A stretch of 64,000 nt of DNA. It comes from an uncultured Eubacteriaceae bacterium. GTDB lineage: Bacteria > Bacillota > Clostridia > Lachnospirales > CAG-274. The notes beneath the pieces were generated by a model. The model was not told the origin of the DNA. It saw only the letters and a list, made by a program, of their open reading frames with translations, and did no database searches. Positions 35,002 to 44,063 of this stretch are shown here, in pieces; within the stretch, counting starts at the first letter, position 1, and each line of letters begins with the position of its first letter. Both the position numbers and the translations under genes were made by a program. The stretch spans positions 1-64,000 of the forward strand of contig CAMVJD010000005.1 of the NCBI GenBank assembly GCA_947167715.1, written 5' to 3'.

Positions 35002-36585
35002 TCACCTTGAATCATCGCGATATGACGAGCAGCTGTATTCTTCCTCGTCGATTTCGTTCTCCTCTTCCGCAAGTCCCATACTTTTAAGATTTTCAAGTAT
35101 AAGCCTGCATTTTTGCAGTTCTTCCTTATATTTTTTCTGTTGTTCTTCCAATTCGGCTTTCTTTTGCTCGTTGGCTTTGATATTAGCTTTTACGCTTGCG
35201 GTATCCTTGAATTTTACGCTTGCTTTTACTGCGTTTATAGTATCGACAACACGTTTATAATCCTCCACATCCTGTCGGTGATCCAGCATAAATATCTCTT
35301 TATCGGCATCGGATCTTATACTCTTATATTCCGCATAAATAGGCTTCAACCGCCAATAATTACGCACAGCGTTGATATAATTTCGCTCATCATTTAATCT
35401 TTCTGAAATGATTTCCATATCACGGCTGTTATCGTTGACTTGTTCTTCAAGTTCTTCGATTTTTGCCTTTAATTCATCAATACCGTCTATGCCCATTTCC
35501 GAAAGTGCATTTATCATACGGATCTGAACATTGATGTTATGAACAGCGGCATATTTGTTGTATTCAGCATTTTTTATCAAATTTTCAACTTTTGTTTGAT
35601 TTGCCGTGCTTTTGAGATGTTCATATTCGGCACGATTCGCAAAGTACAGTTTCAGCATATCTTCCGAATATTCCGTACCAAGCCGTTCAACGCGAATAAA
35701 CTTCTTTGCCGTCGGAATTTTCATTGCAAGATGTGTGCCTGTTTTTATTTCTATACCCTCATTTTTCAGCAAGTGTAAAAATTCATCATAGCTGTTTGAA
35801 TTTTTTAAGGCATATCGTATCGTGTCTTTCAGTTTTGACCTGTTAGACATACGTTTTTTCTTGTTGTAATATACAGATATAGACTGATTTCTTATCTTTT
35901 CTCCGCTTATACGCTTTTTTATTGCTTCTTCCGAATACGCCGTTCCCAAAGAGTTCATTTGCATAAAACGTGCATCCTCCATACATTTGAAAGTATAAAA
36001 ATTATCGTGTTTCACTTCATAATAAAACGATTTCATTATACCGATAAATTCATCAAAAGTATGTGCCCGTTCTATCGCGGCATCGATAGAAGCCTGCAAA
36101 CGCATTTTTTGAAGCTTGCTGTCGGGCGGTATTATCTCCAATCCGTTTTCACGGCATAGATCATCGCTGATATTACGCAAGGTTTCAAGACTTTTCTTTG
36201 TAGCATACAGCTTTTTGTAGTCGGTAAAATTTACCGCATTGACCAAAATGTGATTATGCACTTGACCATTATCAATATGCACAGCCAACACATACTGATG
36301 ATTGGGATATAAGCGATGCATCAGTTTTCGACCGATTTCCATAGCCTGTTCGGGCGATATTTTATCATCGGGTGTAAATGACTGCACGATATGATGTGCC
36401 TTTATACAGCCGATTTTCGTTCCCATATTGTAAATGTATTCAAAATCCTTTTCGGCGCGGGCAGGCGTGCAGTAAAATCCCTCAACATAGACCTGATTTG
36501 AGGTTTTTTCGGGCGAAATAATGTAGTTAATGCTCGTCTGCAAGTGGGTCCGGTCTTTTATCGGCATAATCTTTGTATAAGCCAT
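35002..36585 (-). CDS. MOBP-type relaxase
   Basis: This 527-residue relaxase/mobilization nuclease has the N-terminal pattern YIISPEKT, with the metal-binding histidine motif HIDNGQVHNHILVNAVNF (HxDNxxxHNH) at about residues 100-118. Upstream, KAHHIVQSFTPDD matches the second conserved motif. It nicks the element at its origin of transfer and leads the strand into a recipient. The C-terminal half is a long coiled coil (ELKAKIEELEEQVN, KKAELEEQQKKYKEELQKC). ATG 36585 with AAGGAGAG upstream is the start, so the gene overlaps the end of mobC by 59 bp. Confidence 0.88.
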   Translation of the reverse strand: MAYTKIMPIKDRTHLQTSINYIISPEKTSNQVYVEGFYCTPARAEKDFEYIYNMGTKIGCIKAHHIVQSFTPDDKISPEQAMEIGRKLMHRLYPNHQYVLAVHIDNGQVHNHILVNAVNFTDYKKLYATKKSLETLRNISDDLCRENGLEIIPPDSKLQKMRLQASIDAAIERAHTFDEFIGIMKSFYYEVKHDNFYTFKCMEDARFMQMNSLGTAYSEEAIKKRISGEKIRNQSISVYYNKKKRMSNRSKLKDTIRYALKNSNSYDEFLHLLKNEGIEIKTGTHLAMKIPTAKKFIRVERLGTEYSEDMLKLYFANRAEYEHLKSTANQTKVENLIKNAEYNKYAAVHNINVQIRMINALSEMGIDGIDELKAKIEELEEQVNDNSRDMEIISERLNDERNYINAVRNYWRLKPIYAEYKSIRSDADKEIFMLDHRQDVEDYKRVVDTINAVKASVKFKDTASVKANIKANEQKKAELEEQQKKYKEELQKCRLILENLKSMGLAEEENEIDEEEYSCSSYRDDSR

Positions 36586-36931
36586 CAAACTCTCCTTTCT
36601 TTGCAGCTTCAAGCAAATCAAGTTTTTTCTGCACAAATTCAGTTAATTCCATTATATCCTGTTTCATTTCGGCAAACAGACGATTTCGAGTTCCGCATTG
36701 TTGAGCAACACGCTCGATTTGCCTGATATTTACCATAATTCTGCTTAACTCGCCCAATATGCCAAGTAAAGGTGCTGTGTTGATTTTAACAATTTTACGC
36801 CCGTTGACTGCCGCAGTCACCATATCGACAAGAGTCTTGTAACCGCCTTTTTCTTTCATTTTGTAAAGTGCATCCCGTTCTTCTTCTGAAAATCTTAAAT
36901 TTAATCTTTCGTTTCTTTTTCTGTTTTCCAT
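36527..36931 (-). CDS. mobC: MobC-like mobilization accessory protein
   Basis: The product has 134 residues. A ribbon-helix-helix start (NERLNLRFSEEERDALYK) and the MobC region (LLGILGELSRIMVNIRQIER) identify it as the relaxosome partner that helps open the origin of transfer. The 3' end overlaps the relaxase start by 59 bp, so the two are translationally linked. Confidence 0.8.
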   Translation of the reverse strand: MENRKRNERLNLRFSEEERDALYKMKEKGGYKTLVDMVTAAVNGRKIVKINTAPLLGILGELSRIMVNIRQIERVAQQCGTRNRLFAEMKQDIMELTEFVQKKLDLLEAAKKGEFDGLYKDYADKRPDPLADEH

Positions 36932-36950
36932 AAATATCTCCTTTCAACGC

Positions 36951-37463
36951 TTATCTTTGATTGTTTTCATATTCTGCAATTTCTTTGAAAAATGCTAAAG
37001 TTTCGGCAAGCGTCCTCTTTTTAGGCTTTGGCAGTTCTTTCGGCTTTGGAGGTTCAGGTTCGATTATTGTACCATCGGGTAATAAGAATGTAAAACCATC
37101 CATATTGTCAAGAACCAATGGTCCTCTTTTTGCTTTTCGGATAATACTATCGTGTTCTTTGTTGCCGTTGTCTATATCTTCACATAAATCGTTTATCAGC
37201 TTTTTGGTAAGCGACAAATCTTTTTCCTTTTCGGTATATTTTAGGATAAACTCCTTATCATCATTGATTTTAGCGTATTTTTCCGGAATATACCTTGTGC
37301 CTGTCCTTTCCATCCATTGCTTGGCAATATCATAAGCTTGGTGTGGAAAGTAAGTTTCATAGTCAAGAATACGCAGTAAAAAAACAGCTTTCGTCTTTTC
37401 GTGTTCAAGCGAATCAAGCTGTTCCTTTAATTTTGGTGTTATTAAATTTTCGATGTTAAACAT
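36951..37463 (-). CDS. Unknown protein of the mobilization operon
   Basis: This 170-residue protein has a charged helical N-terminus (LEHEKTKAVFLLRILDYETY) and a proline-rich middle (EPEPPKPKELPKPKKR), then an Ala/Glu helix (TLAETLAFFKEIAEYE). No family is recognised. It is first in the operon with mobC and the relaxase, which suggests a role in mobilization, but no motif shows it. ATG 37463 follows GAGGAGATA. Confidence 0.55.
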   Translation of the reverse strand: MFNIENLITPKLKEQLDSLEHEKTKAVFLLRILDYETYFPHQAYDIAKQWMERTGTRYIPEKYAKINDDKEFILKYTEKEKDLSLTKKLINDLCEDIDNGNKEHDSIIRKAKRGPLVLDNMDGFTFLLPDGTIIEPEPPKPKELPKPKKRTLAETLAFFKEIAEYENNQR

Positions 37464-37513
37464 AATATATCTCCTCTCATATAAGTGTTTAAGGGTCTGT
37501 TTTGAGACGAAAA

Positions 37514-37540
37514 AAAGAACCAAGCACTAAAACTCGGTTC
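37514..37540. other. Hairpin before the mobilization operon
   Basis: AAGAACC and GGTTCTT pair around a 13-base loop. It could be a terminator or part of an origin of transfer; the position upstream of the mobilization genes permits both. Confidence 0.35.
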
Positions 37541-37612
37541 TTCTTATAAAAATATTTAATTGATGTACTCAATGTATAACCCTACATAACTCTATGTGTT
37601 GAAAAATCTGAA

Positions 37613-37725
37613 ATGGTGTCAAATTGGTGTCAAAACCGATTTTTCTTAAATTTCCAAATTCTGTAACACGCATAAACAGAGGGCTTTAAGCACTTTTACT
37701 GCTCAATCGGTTTCATTGTCGGGAA
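37613..37725. other. Right attachment site and arm repeats of the element
   Basis: Two tandem GGTGTCA words lie at 37614-37632, matching one near 26699-26706. The core-like region 37669-37725 contains the lysS stop and last codons and matches the left copy. The intact lysS ends here. Confidence 0.65.
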
Positions 37726-39186
37726 CAGTAAAACATCGCGGATGGTGCTTGCATCCGTGAACAACATTACCAATCTGTCGATACCCATACCCATACCGCC
37801 TGTCGGGGGCATACCGTATTCAAGAGCAAGCATAAAGTCCTCGTCAATAAGCTCGGCCTCGTCGTCGCCCTGTGCACGCAAAGCTGCCTGATGCTCGAAG
37901 CGCTGACGCTGGTCGATAGGGTCGTTAAGCTCGCTGTAGGCGTTGGCAAATTCGCGGCCTACTATGAACAGCTCAAAACGCTCGGTATAATCGGGCTTGT
38001 CGGGCTTTCTTTTGGTAAGGGGAGATATCTCAACGGGGTGGTCGATAATAAAGGTAGGCTGGATAAGCTTTTCTTCAACATATTCCTCAAAGAAAAGATT
38101 AAGTATCTCACCCTTGCCGTGACGCTTTTCGTAGTGTATCTCATGCTCGTCGGCAAGCGCACGCGCCTGCTCAAGCGTTTCTACCTTGTCAAAATCCACA
38201 TTAGCGTATTTCTTGACTGCATCCACCATGGAAAGTCTTTCAAAGGGCTTTGTAAAGTCAAGCTCTATGCCCTGATAGTTGATAACTCTTGTGCCCGCTA
38301 CCTTGTCGGCTACCTCCTTGATGATACCCTCGGTAATGTCCATCATACCGTGGTAATCGGTGTATGCCTGATAAAGCTCCATAAGTGTAAATTCGGGGTT
38401 GTGCTTGGTGTCCATACCCTCGTTTCTGAATACACGGCCTATTTCGTATACCCTTTCAAGGCCGCCTACGATAAGGCGCTTTAAGGGAAGCTCAAGGGCT
38501 ATACGCATATACATATCCAGATCAAGCGTATTGTGGTGTGTGATAAACGGTCTTGCCGCAGCACCGCCCGCAATGGTCTGGAGCATAGGTGTTTCAACTT
38601 CAAGGAAATCAAGGTTGTCAAGGTAATTTCTTACCGTCTTTATTACCTTGCTGCGGATAATAAAGTTATCCTTTACCTCGGGATTCATAAACAGGTCTAC
38701 ATAACGCTGACGGTAACGAAGATCCTGATCCTTAAGGCCGTGGAACTTTTCGGGAAGCACCTGAAGACACTTGCTTAAAAGCTTTATCTCGCTTACCTTG
38801 ATTGAAATTTCTTCTTTTTGAGTTTTGAATACCTCGCCCTTTACCCAGATTATATCGCCTACATCGTATTTCTTTTTGAAAAGTGTGTTGTAGACCTCTT
38901 CGCCGATATTGTCACGGGTAACATATATCTGGATAGAGCCGTCCCTGTCCTGGAGGCCGCAAAAGCTTGCCTTGCCCATTACACGCTTGCTCATCATACG
39001 GCCTGCCGCCGTAACGGTCTGACCCTCGAGAGAGTCAAAATTTTCCTTTATTTCTTTACTGTGGTGGCTTACATCAGCCTTTACTATTTTAAATGGGTCC
39101 ATACCCTGTGCCTGCAGCTCGGCAAGCTTGTCGCGCTTACCCTGCAAAAGCTCGTTCAGGGCCTTTACGTTTGTTTCTTCTGCCAT
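37696..39186 (-). CDS. lysS: Lysyl-tRNA synthetase, class II
   Basis: This 496-residue enzyme charges tRNA-Lys. The N-terminal OB-fold anticodon-binding domain covers about 55-170. Class II motif 2 is [17 protein letters not shown] and motif 3 is [16 protein letters not shown] near the C-terminus. Residues for ATP and lysine binding are present. It ends with FPTMKPIEQ, and these last codons are where the mobilizable element inserted. It lies 18 bp downstream of greA on the same strand, the classic greA-lysS operon. Confidence 0.97.
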   Translation of the reverse strand: MAEETNVKALNELLQGKRDKLAELQAQGMDPFKIVKADVSHHSKEIKENFDSLEGQTVTAAGRMMSKRVMGKASFCGLQDRDGSIQIYVTRDNIGEEVYNTLFKKKYDVGDIIWVKGEVFKTQKEEISIKVSEIKLLSKCLQVLPEKFHGLKDQDLRYRQRYVDLFMNPEVKDNFIIRSKVIKTVRNYLDNLDFLEVETPMLQTIAGGAAARPFITHHNTLDLDMYMRIALELPLKRLIVGGLERVYEIGRVFRNEGMDTKHNPEFTLMELYQAYTDYHGMMDITEGIIKEVADKVAGTRVINYQGIELDFTKPFERLSMVDAVKKYANVDFDKVETLEQARALADEHEIHYEKRHGKGEILNLFFEEYVEEKLIQPTFIIDHPVEISPLTKRKPDKPDYTERFELFIVGREFANAYSELNDPIDQRQRFEHQAALRAQGDDEAELIDEDFMLALEYGMPPTGGMGMGIDRLVMLFTDASTIRDVLLFPTMKPIEQ

Positions 39187-39204
39187 TTTTCTGCTCCTTA
39201 AATT

Positions 39205-39681
39205 TTACTCTATGCCAAGTATTTTGTATGTTATTGTACCGTCGGGCGCTTCAACATTTACTATATCGTTTAAAACGTGACCGATAAGCGCAAGACCCAA
39301 GGGAGATTCGTTTGATATCCTGCCGTTTGCGGGGTCGGATTCGGCAGAGCCTACGATAGTGTAGGTGACCTCGTCCTGGAATTCCTCGTCAAAGAGCACA
39401 ACGGTGTTGCCAAGGCTAACATGGCCGCTGTTAAGCTCATCCTCGGTGATGACCTCGGCATTGCGCAGCATATTGTCAAGCTGTACAATTCTTGCCTCTA
39501 TCTCGGCCTGCTCCTCCTTGGCTGCATCATACTCTGCGTTTTCGGAAAGGTCGCCCTGGCTTCTTGCCTCTTTGATCTTCTGTGCAACTTCCTTACGTCT
39601 TACGACCTTAAGATGTTCAAGCTCATCCTGCGCCTTTTGATAACCTTCACTTGTTAAAATTATTTTCTTTTCGTCAGCCAC
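39205..39681 (-). CDS. greA: Transcription elongation factor GreA
   Basis: The product has 158 residues. An N-terminal coiled-coil stalk (EGYQKAQDELEHLKVVRRKE, AEYDAAKEEQAEIEARI) carries the acidic tip residues, followed by the C-terminal FKBP-like domain (YTIVGSAESDP, ESPLGLALIGH). It enters the RNA polymerase secondary channel and rescues stalled complexes by transcript cleavage. The length and both domains are normal. It is co-transcribed with lysS from a consensus promoter at 39733-39761. Confidence 0.95.
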   Translation of the reverse strand: MADEKKIILTSEGYQKAQDELEHLKVVRRKEVAQKIKEARSQGDLSENAEYDAAKEEQAEIEARIVQLDNMLRNAEVITEDELNSGHVSLGNTVVLFDEEFQDEVTYTIVGSAESDPANGRISNESPLGLALIGHVLNDIVNVEAPDGTITYKILGIE

Positions 39682-39732
39682 GATAAATTACTCCTTATTT
39701 ATAAATTTGTGTGAAATTTTCATACAAAGATT

Positions 39733-39761
39733 ATTATACCTCAATCACGGTAAAATGTCAA
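39733..39761 (-). promoter_or_regulatory. Promoter of greA-lysS
   Basis: On the minus strand: TTGACA, 17 bp, TATAAT, a full sigma-A consensus, about 50 bp upstream of greA. Confidence 0.8.
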
Positions 39762-39882
39762 TAATATGAAAGTTTTTGAGTTTCCTTGTTTTTAGCGTGA
39801 TTTTTGCTTGAAATGCGGTAAATAGCGGCGTAACGGTAAATAATTTTTTTGTGATGTAAGATTTTTTAAATTTTTATTTGAC

Positions 39883-40036
39883 GGAATAGAGATATCGGCA
39901 AGCCCCGCAAATGATCTTCCTTTAGATCGGATATACATTCAACCGCAAAGATAGATGCGGACAATTGCGCAGCAATTGGCTTTTGGCTATGCCAAAAGTT
40001 GTGAGCTCACAGGAAGAAACATTTGCGTTTTTGCCG
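39883..40036. repeat. Palindromic repeat D, long copy
   Basis: A large imperfect palindrome: CGGCAA, CCGCAAAT and CTTCCT on the left pair with AGGAAG, ATTTGCG and TTGCCG on the right. The same element is at 56751-56836. This copy has a 68-bp insert (about 39937-40004) at its centre, which contains ACCGCAAAGATAGATGCGGA, the reverse complement of 15129-15148. It lies between greA and the secreted-protein gene, with no coding potential. Confidence 0.75.
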
Positions 40037-40094
40037 CGTAAGATAATTCCTGCGGTGCGTTTTACATAGTGCAAATAAAAAGAAAACTTACGCT

Positions 40095-40928
40095 TTAATG
40101 CGTGAATATCCACTCCTTGACCGTATATATCTTCATATTGAGAAGATCTACGGGCGAAACGGAGATATATCCCACGGAATCGGACAAAAGGGTGTTCCAG
40201 GGGAAGGGCTCGTAAACGCTTTGAAACTTGCGTGTGCTGCAGATATCAAGCCCTGCCGCGCGAAATATCAGCTCGGGCTCGGAATAATAGTAGGAATAGG
40301 ACATAGAATAATCACGCATAAAAGAGGGATAATCGGTGTCTTTCAGCGTTTCATAATACTTGTCACCGCAGATATACAGACATATATCAAGGCGGTCTCC
40401 GTATTCGTTGTCGGCCTTATATCTTTTATCAACGTAATTTTTTAGTGTTTCGTACAGCTTGGTCGTTTTTGCCTCGTTGGTGTCGGAGGCCTTTAAAAAA
40501 ATATGGATATAATCTATTTGCATATCCATAGGCTCGGGCATTGCAAAATATTCGCTGTCTATAATGCCGTCAAGGTTTTTCAGAAAGCTTAAGGTTTCGA
40601 CCGTTGAGCGATAGGATGCCAGGGAGTATTTGTTCGGCTCGTATCGCAGTGTACTCGGGTCGGTTATAAAATCCACGTCAAAATCAAAGCCATATTCCTT
40701 GTTGTAACAGCTGAACGACAGGCTCGGAAGCTGTGACCAAGAACGGTCGTCGCGTGAACGTATCGTGCAGCCGGGAAAGTTTTCGCTTATATATTGTTCG
40801 GGAAAAACGGCGTTGTAGGCCTCGGTCTCCTTTTGTCTTGCCTCGTCTGCATACCTGTCGATGACCGTTATGCCTATGCCTGTTGATAAAAAAACAATAA
40901 GCAGAAGAAAAATGTATGTTTTTTTCAT
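40095..40928 (-). CDS. Secreted or membrane-anchored protein of unknown function
   Basis: This 277-residue protein has a single N-terminal hydrophobic segment (IFLLLIVFLSTGIGITVI) that may be an uncleaved anchor or signal. The rest is soluble, rich in Tyr, Asp and Ser, with no motif I recognise. A promoter of type TTGACA, 18 bp, TATACT (41009-40980, minus strand) lies 52 bp upstream, so it is its own unit, divergent from mnmA. Confidence 0.6.
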   Translation of the reverse strand: MKKTYIFLLLIVFLSTGIGITVIDRYADEARQKETEAYNAVFPEQYISENFPGCTIRSRDDRSWSQLPSLSFSCYNKEYGFDFDVDFITDPSTLRYEPNKYSLASYRSTVETLSFLKNLDGIIDSEYFAMPEPMDMQIDYIHIFLKASDTNEAKTTKLYETLKNYVDKRYKADNEYGDRLDICLYICGDKYYETLKDTDYPSFMRDYSMSYSYYYSEPELIFRAAGLDICSTRKFQSVYEPFPWNTLLSDSVGYISVSPVDLLNMKIYTVKEWIFTH

Positions 40929-40979
40929 ATTTTTGCTCCGCTTGTTTTGCTCTGTTTATTATAGTAATGATTTTTATAC

Positions 40980-41009
40980 AGTATAGCATAATTAGTAAAT
41001 ATATGTCAA
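40980..41009 (-). promoter_or_regulatory. Promoter of the unknown secreted-protein gene
   Basis: Minus strand: TTGACA, 18 bp, TATACT. Confidence 0.65.
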
Positions 41010-41048
41010 AATGAATTTTTTCGGAAAGCCCTTTTTTGTTTTTTATAA

Positions 41049-41077
41049 TTGACCTTTGTTATTTTAAATGTTATAAT
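41049..41077 (+). promoter_or_regulatory. Promoter of mnmA
   Basis: TTGACC, 17 bp, TATAAT, about 45 bp upstream of the start codon. Confidence 0.75.
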
Positions 41078-41121
41078 ATTAACATTGTATATTTGCATAA
41101 CTATGGGAAAGGAGAAAGCCT

Positions 41122-42207
41122 ATGGCAAAAAAAGCAGTAATTGCTATGAGCGGCGGTGTTGACAGCTCGGTATCGGCGTATTTGATGGTCAAGCGCGGAT
41201 ATGAGTGCATAGGCGCCACGATGAAGCTTTACAATAACGAGGATATAGGCGAAAAAAAGACAAATACCTGCTGTTCGCTGGATGATGTTGCCGATGCGCG
41301 CAGCGTTGCAAACCGTCTTGATATGCCGTATTATGTTTTAAATTTTACCGACCGTTTCAAGGAAGAGGTAATAGACCGCTTTATTGCCGCATATGAGTCG
41401 GGGTGTACACCCAATCCGTGCATAGACTGCAACAGATATATGAAATTTGACAAGCTTTTCAGGCGTATGCAGGAGCTTGAAATGGATTATATAGTTACGG
41501 GGCATTATGTGCGTACAGACCGCGCCGAAAATGGCAGATATCTTTTAAAAAAGGCTGTTGACGAAAGCAAGGATCAAAGCTATGTGCTTTATATGCTTAC
41601 GCAGGAGCAGCTTGCGCATGCGATATTTCCGCTTGGAGAACTGGAAAAGACCGAGGTGCGCCGCATAGCCGAGGAAAACGGCTTTGTAAATGCAAAAAAG
41701 CACGACAGTCAGGATATTTGCTTTGTGCCAAACGGCTGCTATGCCGAGTTTATAGAAAGGCAAACGGGCAAGACCTATCCCGAGGGCGATTTTATAGGCA
41801 CAGACGGCAAAATTTACGGTAAGCATAAGGGCATAATACGCTATACCATAGGCCAGCGCAAGGGGCTTGGCATATCGGCCGACAGACCGCTTTATGTTTG
41901 TGATATAAACACAAGTACAAATACGGTCACTCTTGGGGACAACGCAGACCTTATGTATGACGAGCTTATTGCGGACAATGTAAATTTGATAAGTGTGGAG
42001 AAAATAGACTCGCCTGTGCGCATTAAGGCAAAAATACGCTATAATCAAAAGGAACAGCCTGCGCTTGCATGGCAGGAGGAAAACGGAGAGCTGCATATAA
42101 AATTTGACGAGCCGCAGCGGGCGATAACAAAGGGACAGGCAGCCGTGCTTTATGACGGTGATGTGGTCGTGGGCGGCGGCACCATAAGGGAATTGATTAA
42201 AAAATGA
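41122..42207 (+). CDS. mnmA: tRNA-specific 2-thiouridylase MnmA
   Basis: This 361-residue enzyme puts sulfur at position 2 of wobble uridine in tRNA for Lys, Glu and Gln. The PP-loop ATP motif is AMSGGVDSSVSAY (about residues 8-20). The catalytic cysteines lie in CNRYMKFD (first) and DSQDICFVPNG (second). The C-terminal region has the family's beta-barrel domains (KGIIRYTIGQRKGLGISA). Length and motifs are typical. The NSS transporter gene follows 16 bp later on the same strand. Confidence 0.96.
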   Translation: MAKKAVIAMSGGVDSSVSAYLMVKRGYECIGATMKLYNNEDIGEKKTNTCCSLDDVADARSVANRLDMPYYVLNFTDRFKEEVIDRFIAAYESGCTPNPCIDCNRYMKFDKLFRRMQELEMDYIVTGHYVRTDRAENGRYLLKKAVDESKDQSYVLYMLTQEQLAHAIFPLGELEKTEVRRIAEENGFVNAKKHDSQDICFVPNGCYAEFIERQTGKTYPEGDFIGTDGKIYGKHKGIIRYTIGQRKGLGISADRPLYVCDINTSTNTVTLGDNADLMYDELIADNVNLISVEKIDSPVRIKAKIRYNQKEQPALAWQEENGELHIKFDEPQRAITKGQAAVLYDGDVVVGGGTIRELIKK

Positions 42208-42223
42208 AAGCAGGTAAATAATT

Positions 42224-43597
42224 TTGGAAAAAAGAAATTCATTTTCGGGTACACTGGGTTTTATCCTTGCAGCTGCGGGCAGTGCTGTGGGTCTTGGCAA
42301 CATATGGCGCTTTCCGTATCTTGCGGCAAAGGACGGCGGCGGCCTTTTTCTTGTAATATATCTTGTGCTGGCGCTGACATTTGGCTTTACAATGCTTATT
42401 GCCGAGGTGGCTATAGGCCGTATGACAAAGCAAAGCTGTCTGACCGCCTATACAAAGCTTAATAAAAAAGCAGGCTGGATAGGCGTTTTTGACTGTATCG
42501 TGCCGTTTATGATACTGCCCTATTATTGTATAATCGGCGGCTGGCTTTTGAAATACTGTATTATATTTTTAACGGGTCAATGTGAGGCCGCTGCTGCGGA
42601 CGGCTATTTTGGCAGCTTTATTTCGGGCTATGCACAGCCTATAATTTTTGATGTGATATTTTTGCTTGCGACAGCCGTTATAGTTTATCTTGGCGTAGAA
42701 AAGGGTATCGAAGCTTTTTCAAAGGTGCTTATGCCAATACTTTTAACTGCGGTCATAGGCATAGCTTTGTTTTCGGTCTGTCTTAAGGATGTGGACGGAA
42801 GAAACGGCCTTGACGGCTTGAAAATATATATTGTGCCAAGTGTTGAGGGCATGAAGGCAAAGGATATTTTTATTGTTGTGCTGGATGCCATGGGACAGCT
42901 TTTTTACAGTATAAGCGTGGCCATGGGTATAATGGTTACCTACGGCTCGTATTTAAAGGATGACAACAACCTTGTAAAGGCCGTGAACAGAATAGAAGTA
43001 TTTGATACGCTTGTTGCATTTTTGGCGGGCGTTATGATAATACCTGCAGTATATGTGTTTTTGGGCAAGGACGGTATGACCGCAGGCCCCGGGCTTATGT
43101 TTATCGCACTGCCAAAGGTATTTTTGGCTATGGGCAAAACAGGCGCCTTTGTCGGTGCGGCGTTTTTTGTAATGGTGCTTTTTGCGGCACTTACAAGCTC
43201 GGTATCTATAATGGAGGCCGTAGTTGCAAGCCTGATAGACAGGTTTAAAATATCACGGGCAAAGGCGGCTGTGACCGAAACCGCCGCGGCACTTGTAATT
43301 GGTATATTTATATGTCTGGGATATAATGCGCTTTATTTTGAACTGCCGCTGCCAAACGGCTCGACTGCGCAGATATTGGATATTTTTGACTATATCAGCA
43401 ATAATATCCTGATGCCTATAGTTGAGATAGGTACCTGTATTTTGATAGGCTGGGTGATAAGCCCCGAAGCAATTATAAAAGAGGCTACCAAAAACGGCGA
43501 AAAATTTGGAAGAAAAGCGCTTTTTGTGCTTATGATAAAATATATTGCCCCTGTAATGCTTGTAACATTGCTGCTTGGGGCACTCGGCGTGTTTTAA
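42224..43597 (+). CDS. Sodium-dependent (NSS/SLC6-type) transporter
   Basis: This 457-residue membrane protein has about 11-12 helices. The NSS signature is GSAVGLGNIWRFPYLAAKDGG (helix 1), then LIAEVAIGRMTK (helix 2). It is a paralogue of the gene at 8394-9764. It should move an amino acid or related compound with sodium; the substrate is not readable. The start appears to be TTG 42224, just after mnmA, with a weak AGCAGGTAA site. The gene probably shares the mnmA transcript and ends at the hairpin at 43616-43637. Confidence 0.9.
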   Translation: MEKRNSFSGTLGFILAAAGSAVGLGNIWRFPYLAAKDGGGLFLVIYLVLALTFGFTMLIAEVAIGRMTKQSCLTAYTKLNKKAGWIGVFDCIVPFMILPYYCIIGGWLLKYCIIFLTGQCEAAAADGYFGSFISGYAQPIIFDVIFLLATAVIVYLGVEKGIEAFSKVLMPILLTAVIGIALFSVCLKDVDGRNGLDGLKIYIVPSVEGMKAKDIFIVVLDAMGQLFYSISVAMGIMVTYGSYLKDDNNLVKAVNRIEVFDTLVAFLAGVMIIPAVYVFLGKDGMTAGPGLMFIALPKVFLAMGKTGAFVGAAFFVMVLFAALTSSVSIMEAVVASLIDRFKISRAKAAVTETAAALVIGIFICLGYNALYFELPLPNGSTAQILDIFDYISNNILMPIVEIGTCILIGWVISPEAIIKEATKNGEKFGRKALFVLMIKYIAPVMLVTLLLGALGVF

Positions 43598-43615
43598 AAA
43601 CTGCGGACAGCAAAA

Positions 43616-43637
43616 GAGCAGGGGAGATCCCCTGCTC
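43616..43637. terminator. Hairpin between convergent genes
   Basis: GAGCAGGGGA and TCCCCTGCTC pair perfectly with a 2-base loop, between the NSS transporter (plus) and the small gene at 43647 (minus). The flanking T run is weak. Confidence 0.55.
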
Positions 43638-43646
43638 GATCGTGGT

Positions 43647-43907
43647 TTATTTGCCAAACAGGCCTTTTATTTTGTCAATAATACTGCCGTCGGACATAAG
43701 TGTTTTGAGCATTGCGTCAAGGTCCTTGCCGGAAAGATTGTTTTTAACGGCATCAATTACCTTGTTTACCAGTTCGTCCGGAAGATCGACGCCCAATACC
43801 GCTTCTACGGCCTTAACGGGGTCCTGTGCGAATGCGGCCTTGCTTCCGTCATCCTGTGATAGTTTGATAATAGCATCCTTAACAGCGTTTACATCAATAT
43901 TAGCCAT
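43647..43907 (-). CDS. Small protein resembling NHLP/Nif11-type leader domains
   Basis: This 86-residue acidic helical protein (VNAVKDAIIKLSQDDGSKAAF, DPVKAVEAVLGVDLPDELVN, KIKGLFGK) has the DP-x-K-A-(L/V)-x-x-x-LGVDLPDE pattern seen in nitrile-hydratase-like leader peptides, but no GG cut site or core peptide follows. It may be a free-standing leader-fold protein. It has its own promoter (TTGACA, 17 bp, TATACT on the minus strand at 43979-44007), so it is probably expressed. Its function is unknown. Confidence 0.5.
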   Translation of the reverse strand: MANIDVNAVKDAIIKLSQDDGSKAAFAQDPVKAVEAVLGVDLPDELVNKVIDAVKNNLSGKDLDAMLKTLMSDGSIIDKIKGLFGK

Positions 43908-43978
43908 AATTTTTGCTCCTTTCCGAAAATGCGGTGATAAAACGCATAATCAAAATACATCTCTTTTTTTATGGCTAT

Positions 43979-44007
43979 AGTATACCATAAATACAAAAAA
44001 ATGTCAA
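43979..44007 (-). promoter_or_regulatory. Promoter of the small leader-like gene
   Basis: Minus strand: TTGACA, 17 bp, TATACT, about 70 bp upstream of the start. Confidence 0.7.
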
Positions 44008-44063
44008 ATGCGCGGCGGTTATGAAAAAAATAAATATAACAGATAAAACAAAGGGGGGAGTAT

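Larger units (their letters stand above)
26541..37725. mobile_element. Integrative mobilizable element in lysS, about 11 kb
   Basis: The element has an integrase and excisionase of Tn916 type at one end, a three-gene mobilization block (unknown protein, MobC, relaxase) at the other, and cargo between. Direct GGTGTCA repeats flank it inside both ends (26699-26706; 37614-37632). Attachment sites lie at 26515-26569 and 37669-37725. No type IV secretion genes, coupling protein or replication gene is present, so it would need a helper for transfer. The cargo consists of a YhcG/DUF1016 nuclease, an MmeI-like restriction-modification enzyme, an 81-residue protein and an HTH protein. The exact crossover point within the att copies cannot be fixed. 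Confidence 0.8.

Noticed and set aside
37514-37540. Definite origin of transfer
   Set aside because: Only one weak hairpin is visible and no nick-site consensus could be recognised.
43910-44063. Cobalamin riboswitch before cobQ
   Set aside because: The gap is about 150 bp, holds the promoter of the opposite gene, and lacks the GCCACTG B12-box word.
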